DNA of 64,000 nucleotides from Candidatus Xenolissoclinum pacificiensis L6 (GCA_000512675.1 AXCJ01000001.1:1-64000); one strand, 5' to 3'; shown: positions 27,754-38,050, numbered from the stretch's first letter. Translations and numbers: made by a program. Notes: generated by a model not told the origin, from the sequence alone.

Positions 27754-30700
27754 ATGCAAGAATATAAGTTTGTTCATTTGAGCGCTCATAGTGATTACTC
27801 AATGTTAAAAAGCACTTTAAAAATTCAAGACCTTATATCATTAGCTCTGGAAAATAACATGTCTGCCATTGCTTTAACCGACTATAATAATTTATCTGGT
27901 AGCCTAGAATTTTCCATTGAAGCTATTAAAGCTAAAATTAAACCTATTATTGGATGTGATATCAACATATTATACAATAATTTTGTATATCCTATCCAAT
28001 TGCTAGCATTAAATAATGAAGGATTTTATACTTTAGGAGAGATAACATCAAAAATATTCAATAATTGTCAAACTTATCCTGTTGAGAAAATCAAAAACCA
28101 TAAAAACTTGATATGTATTGCTAAAAATACTATATGTACAAACCCCAAATTCTTGCAATCTCTCTTGAGCGTATTTAAAACAAACCTTTACATGGGTATA
28201 GAGCGTTACGGAACTACAGAAGAACAGAATAGTAAAGTAGTCGAATTAGCATATAAATATAATATACCCATTGTAGCAATAAACAACATTTTTTTTAAGA
28301 ATAAAGAACAATTCAAGGCGTATAACGTTTTAAAGTCTATAGAGGGAAATACTAATATATCTGATAATCTTGCAGAACAAGAATGTTATTTTAAAAGCCA
28401 TCAAGAAATGATTGATATATTCTATGATTTACCTGAAGCCATATATAATACTGTGGTTATAGCTCGTAGATGTACAGTCATTCTCGAAAAAAGACCCCCC
28501 ACTTTACCTCTTTTTACAGAACAAGATGAGGAAAAAGAAATCACGTTACAAGCACAGTCTGGATTGCAACAAAAGTTCATCAATACAACTATCCCTGCTG
28601 AATATCAAGAACGTTTAAAATATGAACTAAACATCATTACCAGCATGCAATATTCTGGTTACTTTCTAATTGTTTCTGATTTTATCAAATGGAGCAAACA
28701 TAATAATGTTCCTGTGGGACCAGGACGGGGATCAGGAGTAGGATCATTGGTTGCATGGTGTCTAGAAATAACTGATCTGGATCCACTGGAATATGATCTA
28801 ATATTTGAACGTTTTTTAAACCCTCAACGTATATCAATGCCAGATTTTGATATAGACTTCTGTCAGGAGAAAAGGCCTTTAGTTATTGAATATATTCGAA
28901 AAAAATATGGACATATTGCCCATATTGTCACCTTCGGAAAATTACAAGCCAGAGCAGTTATTAAAGATGTATCACGTGTCTTGAAAATACCATATTCGAT
29001 ATCTGAACATATATCAAAAATGATACCTCATGACCCTATTAACCCTGTCACACTCCAACAAGCAATTGATCATAACCCTGAACTGCAAAAATATTTACAT
29101 GATGAGTTAACATCTGAAATGATGAAAATATCTGTCGAACTAGAAGGAAGACTAAGACATGTATCAGTACATGCAGCAGGTATTGTAATTAGTTCAGAAC
29201 CTCTAATGAACCAATTACCGATATATTATGATGATACTTTACCCAATCCAGTGACCCAGTATTCAATGAAATATGTAGAATTTTCAGGACTTGTGAAATT
29301 CGATTTTCTTGGCTTAAAAACCTTAACTATTATCACAAATATTGTACAACAGATTAAACCTCAGTTAGCAATTAATGCAATTCCGATGAATGATCCAAAA
29401 ACTTTCCAATTATTATCCTCAGGTAAATCAGTTGGAATATTTCAGTTAGAAAGTTCTTTTATGTATGAAACTCTGAGAAATGCAAAACCAGATACCATAG
29501 AAGACATTATTGCTCTAATTTCTTTAAATCGCCCCGGCCCAATGGAAAACATCCCATCATATATCAATAGAAAACACCATAAAGAAAAAATTGAGTATTT
29601 GCATCCAATGTTGTTAAATATTCTATATAAAACGTTTGGTGTTATCATATATCAAGAACAAGTAATGGAAATTGCTAAACAACTCTCTGGTTATACCATG
29701 GCAGATGCAGACCTATTAAGACGTGCAATGGGTAAAAAAATTACATCCGAAATGGATGAACAACAAATGAAATTTATCGAAGGAGCTACCAAAAACAACA
29801 TTAATATTGAAACAGCTGAGAAAATTTTCCAACTAGTTGCTAAATTTGCAGGCTATGGATTTAATAAATCTCACGCCGCGGCATATGCTCTGATTTCCTA
29901 TCAGACAGCCTACCTTAAGGCAAATTATACAATAGAATTTTTAATAGAAAACATGAACATTGATATACAAGATTCTGATAGATTGTTGATTTTTTGCAAT
30001 GAAGCTAGAAATTTTGGTATTGAGATACTACCACCAGACATTAATTTGTCAAAAATGTATTTCTCACTGGAAAATGAAAAAATAAGATTTGGATTGCTTG
30101 CAATCAAAGGCATAGGTCATAAAGTGGCAGAGATGTTATCTCGGATGAAATACAATTCAATGATGGATTTTGTCAGTGCATTGGATAATAAGATTGTTAA
30201 CAAAAAATCATTATCTAGTCTGATTAAATCGGGAGCTTTTGACAATTTAGAGCTCAATCAGAATAAATTATTATCATCAGTAGAAGTGATGTTGCAATAT
30301 GGACAGATTCATCAATGTAATCAACTGAATTTGTTTCAAGAACAGGAAACATTTAAATTAATTGACAGTGCGTTTCCTTCAATAGACGAAAAAAATAGTT
30401 TTGAATATGAATCATTAGGTTTTTATTATTTTAATCATCCATTAAAAGTATATATGGATTCTTTGACATTCGATGATAACATAGTTCCTGTTATATTACT
30501 AAGTTATACTCTAAAATCGAAAAACAATGAAAAATTTGCATTCTTAAAGCTAAACAGTATAAATGATTTGTATTCACTACCCATATATGGAACTAAGAAA
30601 GTGCATCAATATCAATCATTACTAGTGAAAAATAATCGTCTCCTTATGGTAACAGATAATGATAGAAAACGACTTATCTCTATACATAATCTAGACAACT

Positions 30701-30963
30701 ATATACTCGGACAAAGTGGAAATAATATTGAAATAATAGTTGAGTCGGTAAATGCAATATCAGAAATCAAGAAATGCATTAGTAAGGATATATTATATTC
30801 AATTACAATTATCAAGAAATATCCGGATAAAGAACTCAAATTCCAATTACCTGGCAAATATAAAATAGATTTAAGTAAATTACTATATGTTAAAGATATT
30901 CAACTGATAAATCATCATATCAAACAAAAAACCAGAACCAAGAATACTAGAATTGTTCCATAA
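27754..30963 (+). CDS. dnaE: DNA polymerase III alpha subunit
   Basis: 1069 aa catalytic subunit of the replicative polymerase, shorter than the common 1150-1180 aa, chiefly towards the C terminus. N-terminal PHP domain: FVHLSAHSDYSMLKS and IALTDYNNLSGS. Polymerase domain: GPGRGSGVGSLVAWCLEITD, then MPDFDIDFC with the catalytic aspartates, HVSVHAAGIVIS, FDFLGLKTLTI, and LLRRAMGKK with GYGFNKSHAAAYALISYQTA. The helix-hairpin-helix (LAIKGIGHKVAEML) and an OB-like tail follow. The PHP metal ligands look partly replaced (TDY instead of TDH), as in proteobacteria that rely on a separate epsilon exonuclease. The ATG at 27754 fits the family start. No neighbour in an operon. Confidence 0.96.
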   Translation: MQEYKFVHLSAHSDYSMLKSTLKIQDLISLALENNMSAIALTDYNNLSGSLEFSIEAIKAKIKPIIGCDINILYNNFVYPIQLLALNNEGFYTLGEITSKIFNNCQTYPVEKIKNHKNLICIAKNTICTNPKFLQSLLSVFKTNLYMGIERYGTTEEQNSKVVELAYKYNIPIVAINNIFFKNKEQFKAYNVLKSIEGNTNISDNLAEQECYFKSHQEMIDIFYDLPEAIYNTVVIARRCTVILEKRPPTLPLFTEQDEEKEITLQAQSGLQQKFINTTIPAEYQERLKYELNIITSMQYSGYFLIVSDFIKWSKHNNVPVGPGRGSGVGSLVAWCLEITDLDPLEYDLIFERFLNPQRISMPDFDIDFCQEKRPLVIEYIRKKYGHIAHIVTFGKLQARAVIKDVSRVLKIPYSISEHISKMIPHDPINPVTLQQAIDHNPELQKYLHDELTSEMMKISVELEGRLRHVSVHAAGIVISSEPLMNQLPIYYDDTLPNPVTQYSMKYVEFSGLVKFDFLGLKTLTIITNIVQQIKPQLAINAIPMNDPKTFQLLSSGKSVGIFQLESSFMYETLRNAKPDTIEDIIALISLNRPGPMENIPSYINRKHHKEKIEYLHPMLLNILYKTFGVIIYQEQVMEIAKQLSGYTMADADLLRRAMGKKITSEMDEQQMKFIEGATKNNINIETAEKIFQLVAKFAGYGFNKSHAAAYALISYQTAYLKANYTIEFLIENMNIDIQDSDRLLIFCNEARNFGIEILPPDINLSKMYFSLENEKIRFGLLAIKGIGHKVAEMLSRMKYNSMMDFVSALDNKIVNKKSLSSLIKSGAFDNLELNQNKLLSSVEVMLQYGQIHQCNQLNLFQEQETFKLIDSAFPSIDEKNSFEYESLGFYYFNHPLKVYMDSLTFDDNIVPVILLSYTLKSKNNEKFAFLKLNSINDLYSLPIYGTKKVHQYQSLLVKNNRLLMVTDNDRKRLISIHNLDNYILGQSGNNIEIIVESVNAISEIKKCISKDILYSITIIKKYPDKELKFQLPGKYKIDLSKLLYVKDIQLINHHIKQKTRTKNTRIVP

Positions 30964-31331
30964 AAATCATATATTATTAACGATCTATCTATAAACAAAA
31001 TAACAGTCTTTAAGTACTGACTAGACTGTAGTACATCACCATAATGATACCCACTACCAAATATCCTCTTTCAGATAACAATCCCCCTTATAAACAACTA
31101 ACCAAGCAGTTATAAGTCTTCTAATCACAGGTTCTCAAAAAAAATCTTTGCCTAACCAAACATACCAATCCACAGATTACAAAAAATTTTCTACAAGGCT
31201 ACTAATAAATAGATAACCAGTTGCCAAAAAACATATCCAAAGTTGAGAATTTAGCACAACACATATAACATTCAAAGACCGAATACTGGAAAGCAGACTG
31301 AAAAGAGCCACCATGCAAAAACATCAGAAAG
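30964..31331. other. Non-coding spacer between dnaE and the tRNA gene
   Basis: About 370 bp. A weak 7-bp stem (ACAGTCT at 31003, AGACTGT at 31023) 40 bp after dnaE might terminate it, but no T run follows. Nothing else is seen. Confidence 0.35.
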
Positions 31332-31406
31332 TTGCGGGAGCAGGATTCGAACCTGCGACCTCCAGGTTATGAGCCTGGCAAGCTAACCGGACTGCTCCAT
31401 CCCGCA
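31332..31406 (-). tRNA. tRNA-Met (CAT anticodon), initiator type
   Basis: The minus strand folds into a full cloverleaf: acceptor TGCGGGA/TCCCGCA, D arm with GGAGCAG...GGTTAGC, anticodon stem CCAGG/CCTGG around loop CTCATAA, and T arm GCAGG-TTCGAAT-CCTGC. The overall sequence follows alphaproteobacterial initiator tRNA-fMet (GGAGCAGTCCGG, CTCATAACCTG). Unlike the classical initiator, position 1 is U, which pairs with A72 instead of leaving the C1-A72 mismatch; this is odd if it is the initiator. CCA is not encoded. It lies alone between dnaE and flhA. Confidence 0.95.
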
Positions 31407-31817
31407 ACACACTTATACCATATACTCAGAATTATACAACTATATTTCAAAATAATTATTAAGAAATCATATTTATCATCTATATTATAATGTTCTTACC
31501 AATAACTATACAGGTCATATTACAACTCTTACAAAAAATTGTCACATATCAAAATACCCGATAAAATGACAATTCACACAAAAAGCCTAAAGATGTCATC
31601 ATATCTCGTCCAGTACCTTATTTGTATCTTCAATACTCCAATTACGTACCCTGCGATACAGACAAATGATATAATTGTAAACAGGATATATTTCCAATAT
31701 ACAGTCGAAAGCATAAAAATACTTACATTATATATAAAAAACAATGTACACTCATATCCTAAACTATAGGCATACCTTATCGAGTGATATACATGCAAAC
31801 TCAAAGATCAATATCAC
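31407..31817. other. Non-coding spacer between tRNA-Met and flhA
   Basis: 410 bp downstream of flhA (minus strand). A 76-codon hydrophobic frame at 31574-31804 starts only with TTG and has no support, so it is not called. No terminator was recognised. Confidence 0.35.
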
Positions 31818-33866
31818 CTATAATTGTTGTAATATGTGTGTCTTAATATTACTCGGTATTTCATTCTGTGATAGAACCACAATACTTGGATTAAATCGTG
31901 TTACTAATTCATAAAATAGTGGTCTTATTTTATTCGATGATACAACAAAAATCACATGATCATGCTTCATGCTATATATGTTATAAATTGTTTGAATTCT
32001 ATTAACTAATTCTTCTAGCTCTCGTGGTGGTAAAACAATTTTACCCTGTGAAATATGCTCATTAAATAGTGATTCCTTCTTGGCAGTCACAGATATTATA
32101 TCAATTTTTTTATCTCGATTAAGATATTTTGAAGATATTTGAGATTTCAAGACGATCCTAACTTGTTCAGTGATAAAAGTTATGTCTTTTGAATACTCAA
32201 TTGTTTGTCCTATTGTTTCTAGAATATCCGCAAGATTTTTAATTGATACTTGTTCTTTGAGTAAACTCTCCAATATTTGCTTTACAAGTGTTAATGAAAC
32301 CTTAGTCGGTATTAGGTCTTCTACTAACTTACGATCTGTCTCAGAAAGTTTGGTAATTAATTGGTTTATTGCGTCATATGAGATCAAAGATCCAATATTT
32401 GCTTTCACTAGCTCTATAACATTAGTTACAATAACCATATTTGGCTCAACAATAGTATAATTCTTTGCCAAGCATTGTGCTCTTTTATCCTTAGTAACCC
32501 ATTTTATAGGAATTCCAAACGTAGGATCATAACCATCTACACCCCCAATATTCATGGGTTGATTATTAGGATTTATGACCATAAACTTATTTACATAAGA
32601 TTCATTCTGGGACATTACACTCTCCTTAATGAATATTTTATACTCATCGCTTCCAAGACTCAAATTATCACGTACACGGATTGTTGGAATTACAACTCCC
32701 ATATCTGCAGCAAATTGTATTCTGGAAGACTTAATGCTATTACTAATCTTGTCTATCATAACCACAAGATTACTACCTAATTCTAAACGTATCACATCCA
32801 TTGCCAACGCTTCTTCGACTCGATCAGAATCTTCCTTATCTTCCATCACACTTTGAGAATCTATTTTCTCTAACGAGGCTTGATGAGTCTTAAGAACATA
32901 TATTACATATACACATGCTACAATTAGTGCTGATGTCAGAATAAAAATCATTAGTGGCATTCCAGGCATAGAACCCATAATAAGCAATAAAACACTGGTA
33001 ATGACCATAACTATAGGATAATTACTGATTTGTCGAAATATCGCCTTGTTAGTTGCTTCATTAGTATCAGATTTAGTCACTAATAACCCCGAAGATACTG
33101 ATACTATCAGAGCCGGAATCTGGCTCACAAGACCATCACCAATGGTTAACACAGAATAAGCACCTAAGGCATCACTAATAGCCATTCCATATTGCAATGT
33201 TCCTATTAATAGTCCTCCAACAAAATTCACCAATGTGATTAATATCCCAGCAATCGCATCTCCTCTTACAAATTTACTTGCACCATCCATTGCTCCAAAA
33301 AATGTATTTGAGATAGCTAATTCAGCTCGTTTTTCTTGTGCCTCCTTGCTGGTCATCACACCGGCTGCAACATCAGCATCAATCGCAAGTTGTTTCCCAG
33401 GCATCGCATCTAAGTTAAATCTCGCCGCAACTTCTGCAATACGTTCTGACCCTTTTGTAATAACAATAAAATTTATAATTGTAATAATAATAAAAATAAT
33501 TATTCCTATTACCACTGATCCTTGCATAGCAAAATTACCAAATGAAGATATAATCTGCCCTGCTGCATCCATACCAGTATTCCCTCTGGAAAGTATTAAC
33601 CTTGTAGATGCAATATTTAATGATAATCGCAAAAGTGTACTTATGAGTAATATTGCTGGAAACGCTGTAAACTCAACGGCCTGATTAATGAACAGTACAT
33701 TCACAAGAATCAATATTGATAATGCTATAGATAATGAAAAGAACAAATCTAAAGTCACAGCAGGAACAGGCCAGAGAATTATAGCAATTATTGTAAATAC
33801 AGAAATTGTAAAAATAATATTACCATATTTACTAATTCTATTAGCGTATCCAAGTATTTGCGACAT
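31818..33866 (-). CDS. flhA: Flagellar biosynthesis protein FlhA
   Basis: 682 aa, full length and uninterrupted. The N-terminal half has eight predicted membrane helices, and the FHIPEP-family signatures are intact: AFPAILLISTLLRLSLNIAS, VITKGSERIAEVAARFNLDA followed by MPGKQLAIDAD, FGAMDGASKFVRGDAIAGIL and LTIGDGLVSQIPALIVS. The C-terminal cytoplasmic domain (about residues 345-682) ends with LSQNEIPSNIKTHIL, like the export-gate docking domain. FlhA forms the nonameric gate of the flagellar type III exporter. The nearest alternative is a virulence SctV, but the TKG-RIAEV context and the tail favour FlhA. No other flagellar gene is here. Flagellar genes are known from Midichloriaceae and some other early Rickettsiales lineages. 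Confidence 0.92.
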   Translation of the reverse strand: MSQILGYANRISKYGNIIFTISVFTIIAIILWPVPAVTLDLFFSLSIALSILILVNVLFINQAVEFTAFPAILLISTLLRLSLNIASTRLILSRGNTGMDAAGQIISSFGNFAMQGSVVIGIIIFIIITIINFIVITKGSERIAEVAARFNLDAMPGKQLAIDADVAAGVMTSKEAQEKRAELAISNTFFGAMDGASKFVRGDAIAGILITLVNFVGGLLIGTLQYGMAISDALGAYSVLTIGDGLVSQIPALIVSVSSGLLVTKSDTNEATNKAIFRQISNYPIVMVITSVLLLIMGSMPGMPLMIFILTSALIVACVYVIYVLKTHQASLEKIDSQSVMEDKEDSDRVEEALAMDVIRLELGSNLVVMIDKISNSIKSSRIQFAADMGVVIPTIRVRDNLSLGSDEYKIFIKESVMSQNESYVNKFMVINPNNQPMNIGGVDGYDPTFGIPIKWVTKDKRAQCLAKNYTIVEPNMVIVTNVIELVKANIGSLISYDAINQLITKLSETDRKLVEDLIPTKVSLTLVKQILESLLKEQVSIKNLADILETIGQTIEYSKDITFITEQVRIVLKSQISSKYLNRDKKIDIISVTAKKESLFNEHISQGKIVLPPRELEELVNRIQTIYNIYSMKHDHVIFVVSSNKIRPLFYELVTRFNPSIVVLSQNEIPSNIKTHILQQL

Positions 33867-34633
33867 GAATTGACTTATAAATATTCCCTACAACTATGAA
33901 GTAGAATCTCTGATTAGATAATTTTCTATTAAAATACAATGCAATATACTATATAGGTCACAATCAAAATGCATATCGAAAAATAAATACTGCATCTTCT
34001 ATCTTATCTTCAAGCATAAACACCAATAAGCTTTAAATACGTGTTTATAAATATCAAATTTTCACATCACTCTCGTGTAAAGAATAAATATTAAGACACT
34101 TTTTCTCTCTCTTTACTTCAAAGTTACTACCCATCAGTCGCATCTAAATACCAGATGTTTCCGCGCTCTCTCATATAACCCCCCTCATTCATATCATTAT
34201 ATAAGGACTGAGTGCCAAAATGCGCGGGATAAACTTCAATACTCATATAAAACACTATTCCAAAATCTACTTCTTCAGCTCAAGTGTTTGTACGAATCTC
34301 AATCAAACATATTATTTAATTCAGATTTTAACTGCTTCGATTCACAAGAACTGTCATTACGGAGAACACTGCAAATAGTACTGGTACTGTTTATTCCTTC
34401 AAGTTCTTCTACAGAAGAGTACATTGTACATAAGATATAACATATCAGGATATTATTCATTGTATTTACAATTTAATCTATTTGATAATAATTATCATGA
34501 TATATCACATATAAACATCAAATGACAAAGCTCCTATCGTTCATATTACCGGCATACTTGTCCTATTTCTATAAATAAAAATTTTTCTCCCTCATTCATT
34601 GATCTATAAAACTTATATTGACCTTATTAATTA
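33867..34633. other. Non-coding spacer upstream of flhA
   Basis: About 770 bp without a recognisable gene on either strand. It contains the palindrome TGATAATAATTATCA at 34483-34497 (7-1-7 arrangement) discussed in the findings. The flhA promoter should be near its left end. Confidence 0.35.
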
Positions 34634-35135
34634 CTAGACAATGTCCCTAATTAGCTAATCTGAAAGAAGAGATTATAATTAGCATCAAGAAACCAAAAAA
34701 GATGCACCAAATGGTAATAGATGATAACTGTTGGAATAAACTAAAAGCATTGATTTCAGCAGGAAGAAGAGAAAATAATGTATTCCTGGAGGGAGTATGT
34801 TATATTTTGCGAGCGCCATGGAGGAATTTACCTAAGCAATATGGTGAGGCTATATAATAAATATCACAATTGGTCTAAGAAAGGATATTGAGATAATAGG
34901 AATTCAAAAAAGGTGGAGATCAAAAATTACATCAAGGTGCAGTGTGTAGTACCTTGCCAGAATAATCTGAAGATATCGGTAGATCAGCAGGTGGTTTTAA
35001 CTTCAAAGATTCATGTGAAAGTCAATTCTTACGGACAGTTTTAAGTCCTGATCAAACTCATGATACTCAATTAGTAAATCATTTATTTTTAAATGAAAAT
35101 ATAAATATTTTCTAGAGCTGATGACATTAATTCAC
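34634..35135 (+). pseudogene. Decayed IS5-family (IS1031-like) transposase, 5' part
   Basis: Starts with a terminal repeat CTAGACAATGTCCCTAATTA at 34634-34653 (17 of 20 bases shared with 43002-43021) and continues, with many frameshifts, as MVIDDNCWNKLKALISAGRR, LRAPWRNLPKQYG, KIHVKVNSYGQF and DQTHDTQLVNHLF, ending in the YFLADRAYDINSL-like segment at about 35115-35135. There it is interrupted by the end of another element beginning TAGACCTCC. Matches the relic at 43001-43662. Confidence 0.65.
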
Positions 35136-35460
35136 TAGACCTCCTGTAAAATTACCGTAATGAAAAAGGTATGAAGGTAATAATATAATTGATTATTTAG
35201 AAGCCATGATTTTAGATTGACAATACCAGCAATGATATTGAATTTGAGGTTATATCTTTTTCTTGCGATCTCTATGCGAAAGATATCGCAAGTCTTGAGA
35301 GTATGAATGACATTTTCAACCTTAATCCGAGTTTTGGAAAGGTATTATTACTTAAAACTTTCTTTTCCTTATGTAAACATAACCTAGAAAGCCTATTATT
35401 TAAGATGCTTGGGAGGAATTTTAGATTGCAGTAATATATCAGCACTGAATGGGATAAGAC
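35136..35460 (-). pseudogene. IS5-family (ISL2-like) relic nested in the preceding relic
   Basis: Begins with the terminal sequence TAGACCTCCTGTAAAATTAC at 35136-35155. The minus strand from about 35345 down encodes the transposase C terminus: TRIKVENVIHTLKTCDIF, then a RKRYNLKFNIIAGIVNL stretch, equivalent to the family's RYRNKRKRFGLRFNLIAGIYN ending. Upstream parts are too decayed to follow reliably. It sits inside the neighbouring IS relic, so the insertions were successive. Confidence 0.6.
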
Positions 35461-35776
35461 CTTTTGAAGAAATCACTAAAAACAAGAATTAGAGATGGTT
35501 GCAATACACATTGGACAAAAAAAGAGCTTGATGTACAAAAAGGAAATGCTGTATTAACTTTACAATAGAAGCTAGAAAATATTCATAAGATTATGGGAAA
35601 ACTAAATGTTATTTCTTCTTCTTACTTATTTGCAAATGGCATAATATAGATATATTTAATGGCAATACCGTAGACTTTATAATTTTCTGTAAACAGTTCT
35701 AAGAATCAAAGAATACACACAGCTAGTATCAATTGTTGCAGATCAGATAATTTGTCCATAACACCCTTCTTGAAAT
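35461..35776. other. Non-coding spacer downstream of slt
   Basis: Decayed AT-rich DNA, probably a continuation of the mobile-element debris; no frame or family could be recognised with confidence. Confidence 0.3.
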
Positions 35777-37552
35777 TTACTGTAATGATTGATAAATGGT
35801 ATTTATATTCATTTCATTTAAAAGCATTTCATAAGTATTCAAATTAGCAATAACGTACATAACGTAATCTCTTGTTTCTTCAAATGGAATACTTTCTATC
35901 CACTTAACTTTCTCATCTATTGTTCCTTGAAAATCTCCCATTGTATTCTTCCATACAGATACATTAGCAGTACCTGCATTATACGCCCCTGCAGACAATA
36001 CAAATGATTTCTTATTCTCACCAAAGTATAATTTATGCATTAACATTGTTCCCAACTGTATATTACAAATAGGATTATGTAAAAGTTTTTGTTTATACTC
36101 TAATTTTATATCTCTAAATAACGATTTTGCTACACTTGGCATCAATTGCATAACACCAACAGCGCCTGAATTACTTATGGCCATATGATTAAACTCACTT
36201 TCTTGTCGCATAATCGATAGTAACCAACTATTACTCAGATCACTACTAAAAGTATTAACGTGGTGATCCATAGGATATAAGCTATCAAGCAGTATTACGT
36301 GTTGTGAGTTATGTAGGTATTTTGTGACTAATACCAAAAGATAGTTATTCGATGTCATATTTGCTATCCTGAGCATAATCTTGAAGTCATTTATATCATC
36401 TTTACGAATTATATAATTGACTATACACTTTACCAGACAATTTTCCTTTATATACGCAAAATAATATAGGGCTTTCAAAAGAGACTGGTGTGATGATGGT
36501 TGTTTATTAAATATGTGTATACTGGACAAAAACTCTTCTGTCTTCATAAATGGAGAATAATTGTATATATTATTTCCATTATATGAAAAATCAACATTGC
36601 TCATCTGATGTAGCTTATATAATGACATCTGTCCATAAAATAAATGCTTGTATATGGCACCTCGTTTATACCAAGAAATTGCTTCTCTTATATTACCCAT
36701 CTTTTCATATGTATGACCAAGCCAATAATTCGCTCTACTAACACTGACAGGAGTTCTTACAAGCTGTTCAAATTCATGAAAATGATACAAAGATTTGTGA
36801 TGATCAGACAAAAACTCCAAAGATAACCATCCCAAAAGCCACTGATTATTTATAGATCTGATTCTTTTCTCATTGTACGTACTATATAATATATCATATG
36901 CATCTTGAAAATAATCTGACATTTGGTGAAAAATCACTTCTCTTGCATATAACCTCTTCAGATAATTCCACTTTGAGGATGCAAATATATCTCGATCTAA
37001 ATGTAAAAATTCTGAAAATAAACTAACAAACTGTATGATGTTATGTTCAGATGCAAGAACTCGCAAATATTTATATACAAGACCATAATCATGACGGTGC
37101 TTCTTGACATAATCAACACAAGAATTGTGTGCAGAAAAACGTAGACACATTTCTACATCCGGCATATGCACACAAGATTTCTCAACGATAACCCTCTTCA
37201 AATTCTTTTTTGGCAAATATCGCGGATCAAAAAAATAGTTGAACAAATATCCTACTTCCTGCGAGTTAAAACGATTCGAAGAAAGAGATGGATCAGGATC
37301 AACAACCGAATCATGTAAAAGATCCGTAAAATAAACCACCCCCCCATCACCAACCATATTCGCGTGATAATGTGCGTAGTACCAATCCATTCTCTTAATG
37401 GAGTATCTAAGCTTCTCTAGGTGAAAAATTTCTTTATCAGTTAAACCACGGCAATGGCACAACACGTTATCCAGAACATCCTGACTTGTAGCAGGAACCA
37501 CAACAGCGAACAACACATAAGGACAAAGCAAAAAAACAAAGAAAAGGAGCAT
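35777..37552 (-). CDS. slt: Soluble lytic murein transglycosylase
   Basis: 591 aa with an N-terminal signal peptide (MLLFFVFLLCPYVLFAVVVP). The long helical middle (about residues 60-420) contains superhelical repeats such as ANYWLGHTYEKMGNIREAIS, typical of the ring-shaped Slt70. The C-terminal GH23 catalytic domain has the catalytic Glu in SIMRQESEFN, then SGAVGVMQLMPSVAKSL, NIQLGTMLM and SAGAYNAGTANVSVW. It cleaves peptidoglycan to anhydro-muropeptides, implying that the organism keeps a cell wall or used to. The ATG at 37552 replaces a TTG two codons upstream. It lies 60 bp after rpsI on the same strand. The name slt is by fold; the exact orthologue in Rickettsiales is not settled. Confidence 0.9.
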   Translation of the reverse strand: MLLFFVFLLCPYVLFAVVVPATSQDVLDNVLCHCRGLTDKEIFHLEKLRYSIKRMDWYYAHYHANMVGDGGVVYFTDLLHDSVVDPDPSLSSNRFNSQEVGYLFNYFFDPRYLPKKNLKRVIVEKSCVHMPDVEMCLRFSAHNSCVDYVKKHRHDYGLVYKYLRVLASEHNIIQFVSLFSEFLHLDRDIFASSKWNYLKRLYAREVIFHQMSDYFQDAYDILYSTYNEKRIRSINNQWLLGWLSLEFLSDHHKSLYHFHEFEQLVRTPVSVSRANYWLGHTYEKMGNIREAISWYKRGAIYKHLFYGQMSLYKLHQMSNVDFSYNGNNIYNYSPFMKTEEFLSSIHIFNKQPSSHQSLLKALYYFAYIKENCLVKCIVNYIIRKDDINDFKIMLRIANMTSNNYLLVLVTKYLHNSQHVILLDSLYPMDHHVNTFSSDLSNSWLLSIMRQESEFNHMAISNSGAVGVMQLMPSVAKSLFRDIKLEYKQKLLHNPICNIQLGTMLMHKLYFGENKKSFVLSAGAYNAGTANVSVWKNTMGDFQGTIDEKVKWIESIPFEETRDYVMYVIANLNTYEMLLNEMNINTIYQSLQ

Positions 37553-37612
37553 ACCCAACCAACAAATAGATAGGCTAAGTTATAACGCTACCAAAAAAAA
37601 ATAGATAAACTA

Positions 37613-38050
37613 TTAACGTTTAGAATATTGAGATAACTTCCTTGCCTTTTTACGACCATATTTCTTTCTTTCAACCATACGAGAATCCCTAGTAAGTAAT
37701 TTCTTAGATCTCAGAATTGAGCCAAAAGACTGATCAAACAACCTAAGAGCTTTACTTACCGCAAGCAAAATAGCTCCTGCCTGACCAGAAGTTCCACCAC
37801 CCTTGACAGTGGCAACTATGATGAAATGATTCTCCTCCTTCACAAGTCTCAATGGATATATCAACATCCTAGCAAGAGAATCATTCTTGAAATAAGCATC
37901 ATAGCTAACCCCATTAACCTTAAAAGAAAAATTACCCCTTTTTATCCAAACACGAGCAGTAGACTCTTTACGACTCCCACTACTATATATTCTCCCTAAT
38001 CTATCAAAAGCAGGTGCAAAATCCTGCTCTTGAACTACTCGATTTAGCAT
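37613..38050 (-). CDS. rpsI: Ribosomal protein S9
   Basis: 145 aa. uS9 is a 30S protein whose C-terminal tail reaches the P-site tRNA. The family pattern is clear: GRRKxS-type GSRKESTARVWIKRG, VKGGGTSGQAGAILLAVSKAL, and the C terminus TRDSRMVERKKYGRKKARKL ending QYSKR, the conserved SKR tail. The ATG at 38050 overlaps the rplM stop by one base (TAATG), the classical rplM-rpsI arrangement. Confidence 0.97.
   Translation of the reverse strand: MLNRVVQEQDFAPAFDRLGRIYSSGSRKESTARVWIKRGNFSFKVNGVSYDAYFKNDSLARMLIYPLRLVKEENHFIIVATVKGGGTSGQAGAILLAVSKALRLFDQSFGSILRSKKLLTRDSRMVERKKYGRKKARKLSQYSKR

Noticed and set aside
31574-31804. Minus-strand 76-codon hydrophobic frame right after flhA
   Set aside because: It has only a TTG start, overlaps another open frame on the plus strand and shows no family motif; two hydrophobic stretches in AT-rich DNA are expected by chance.
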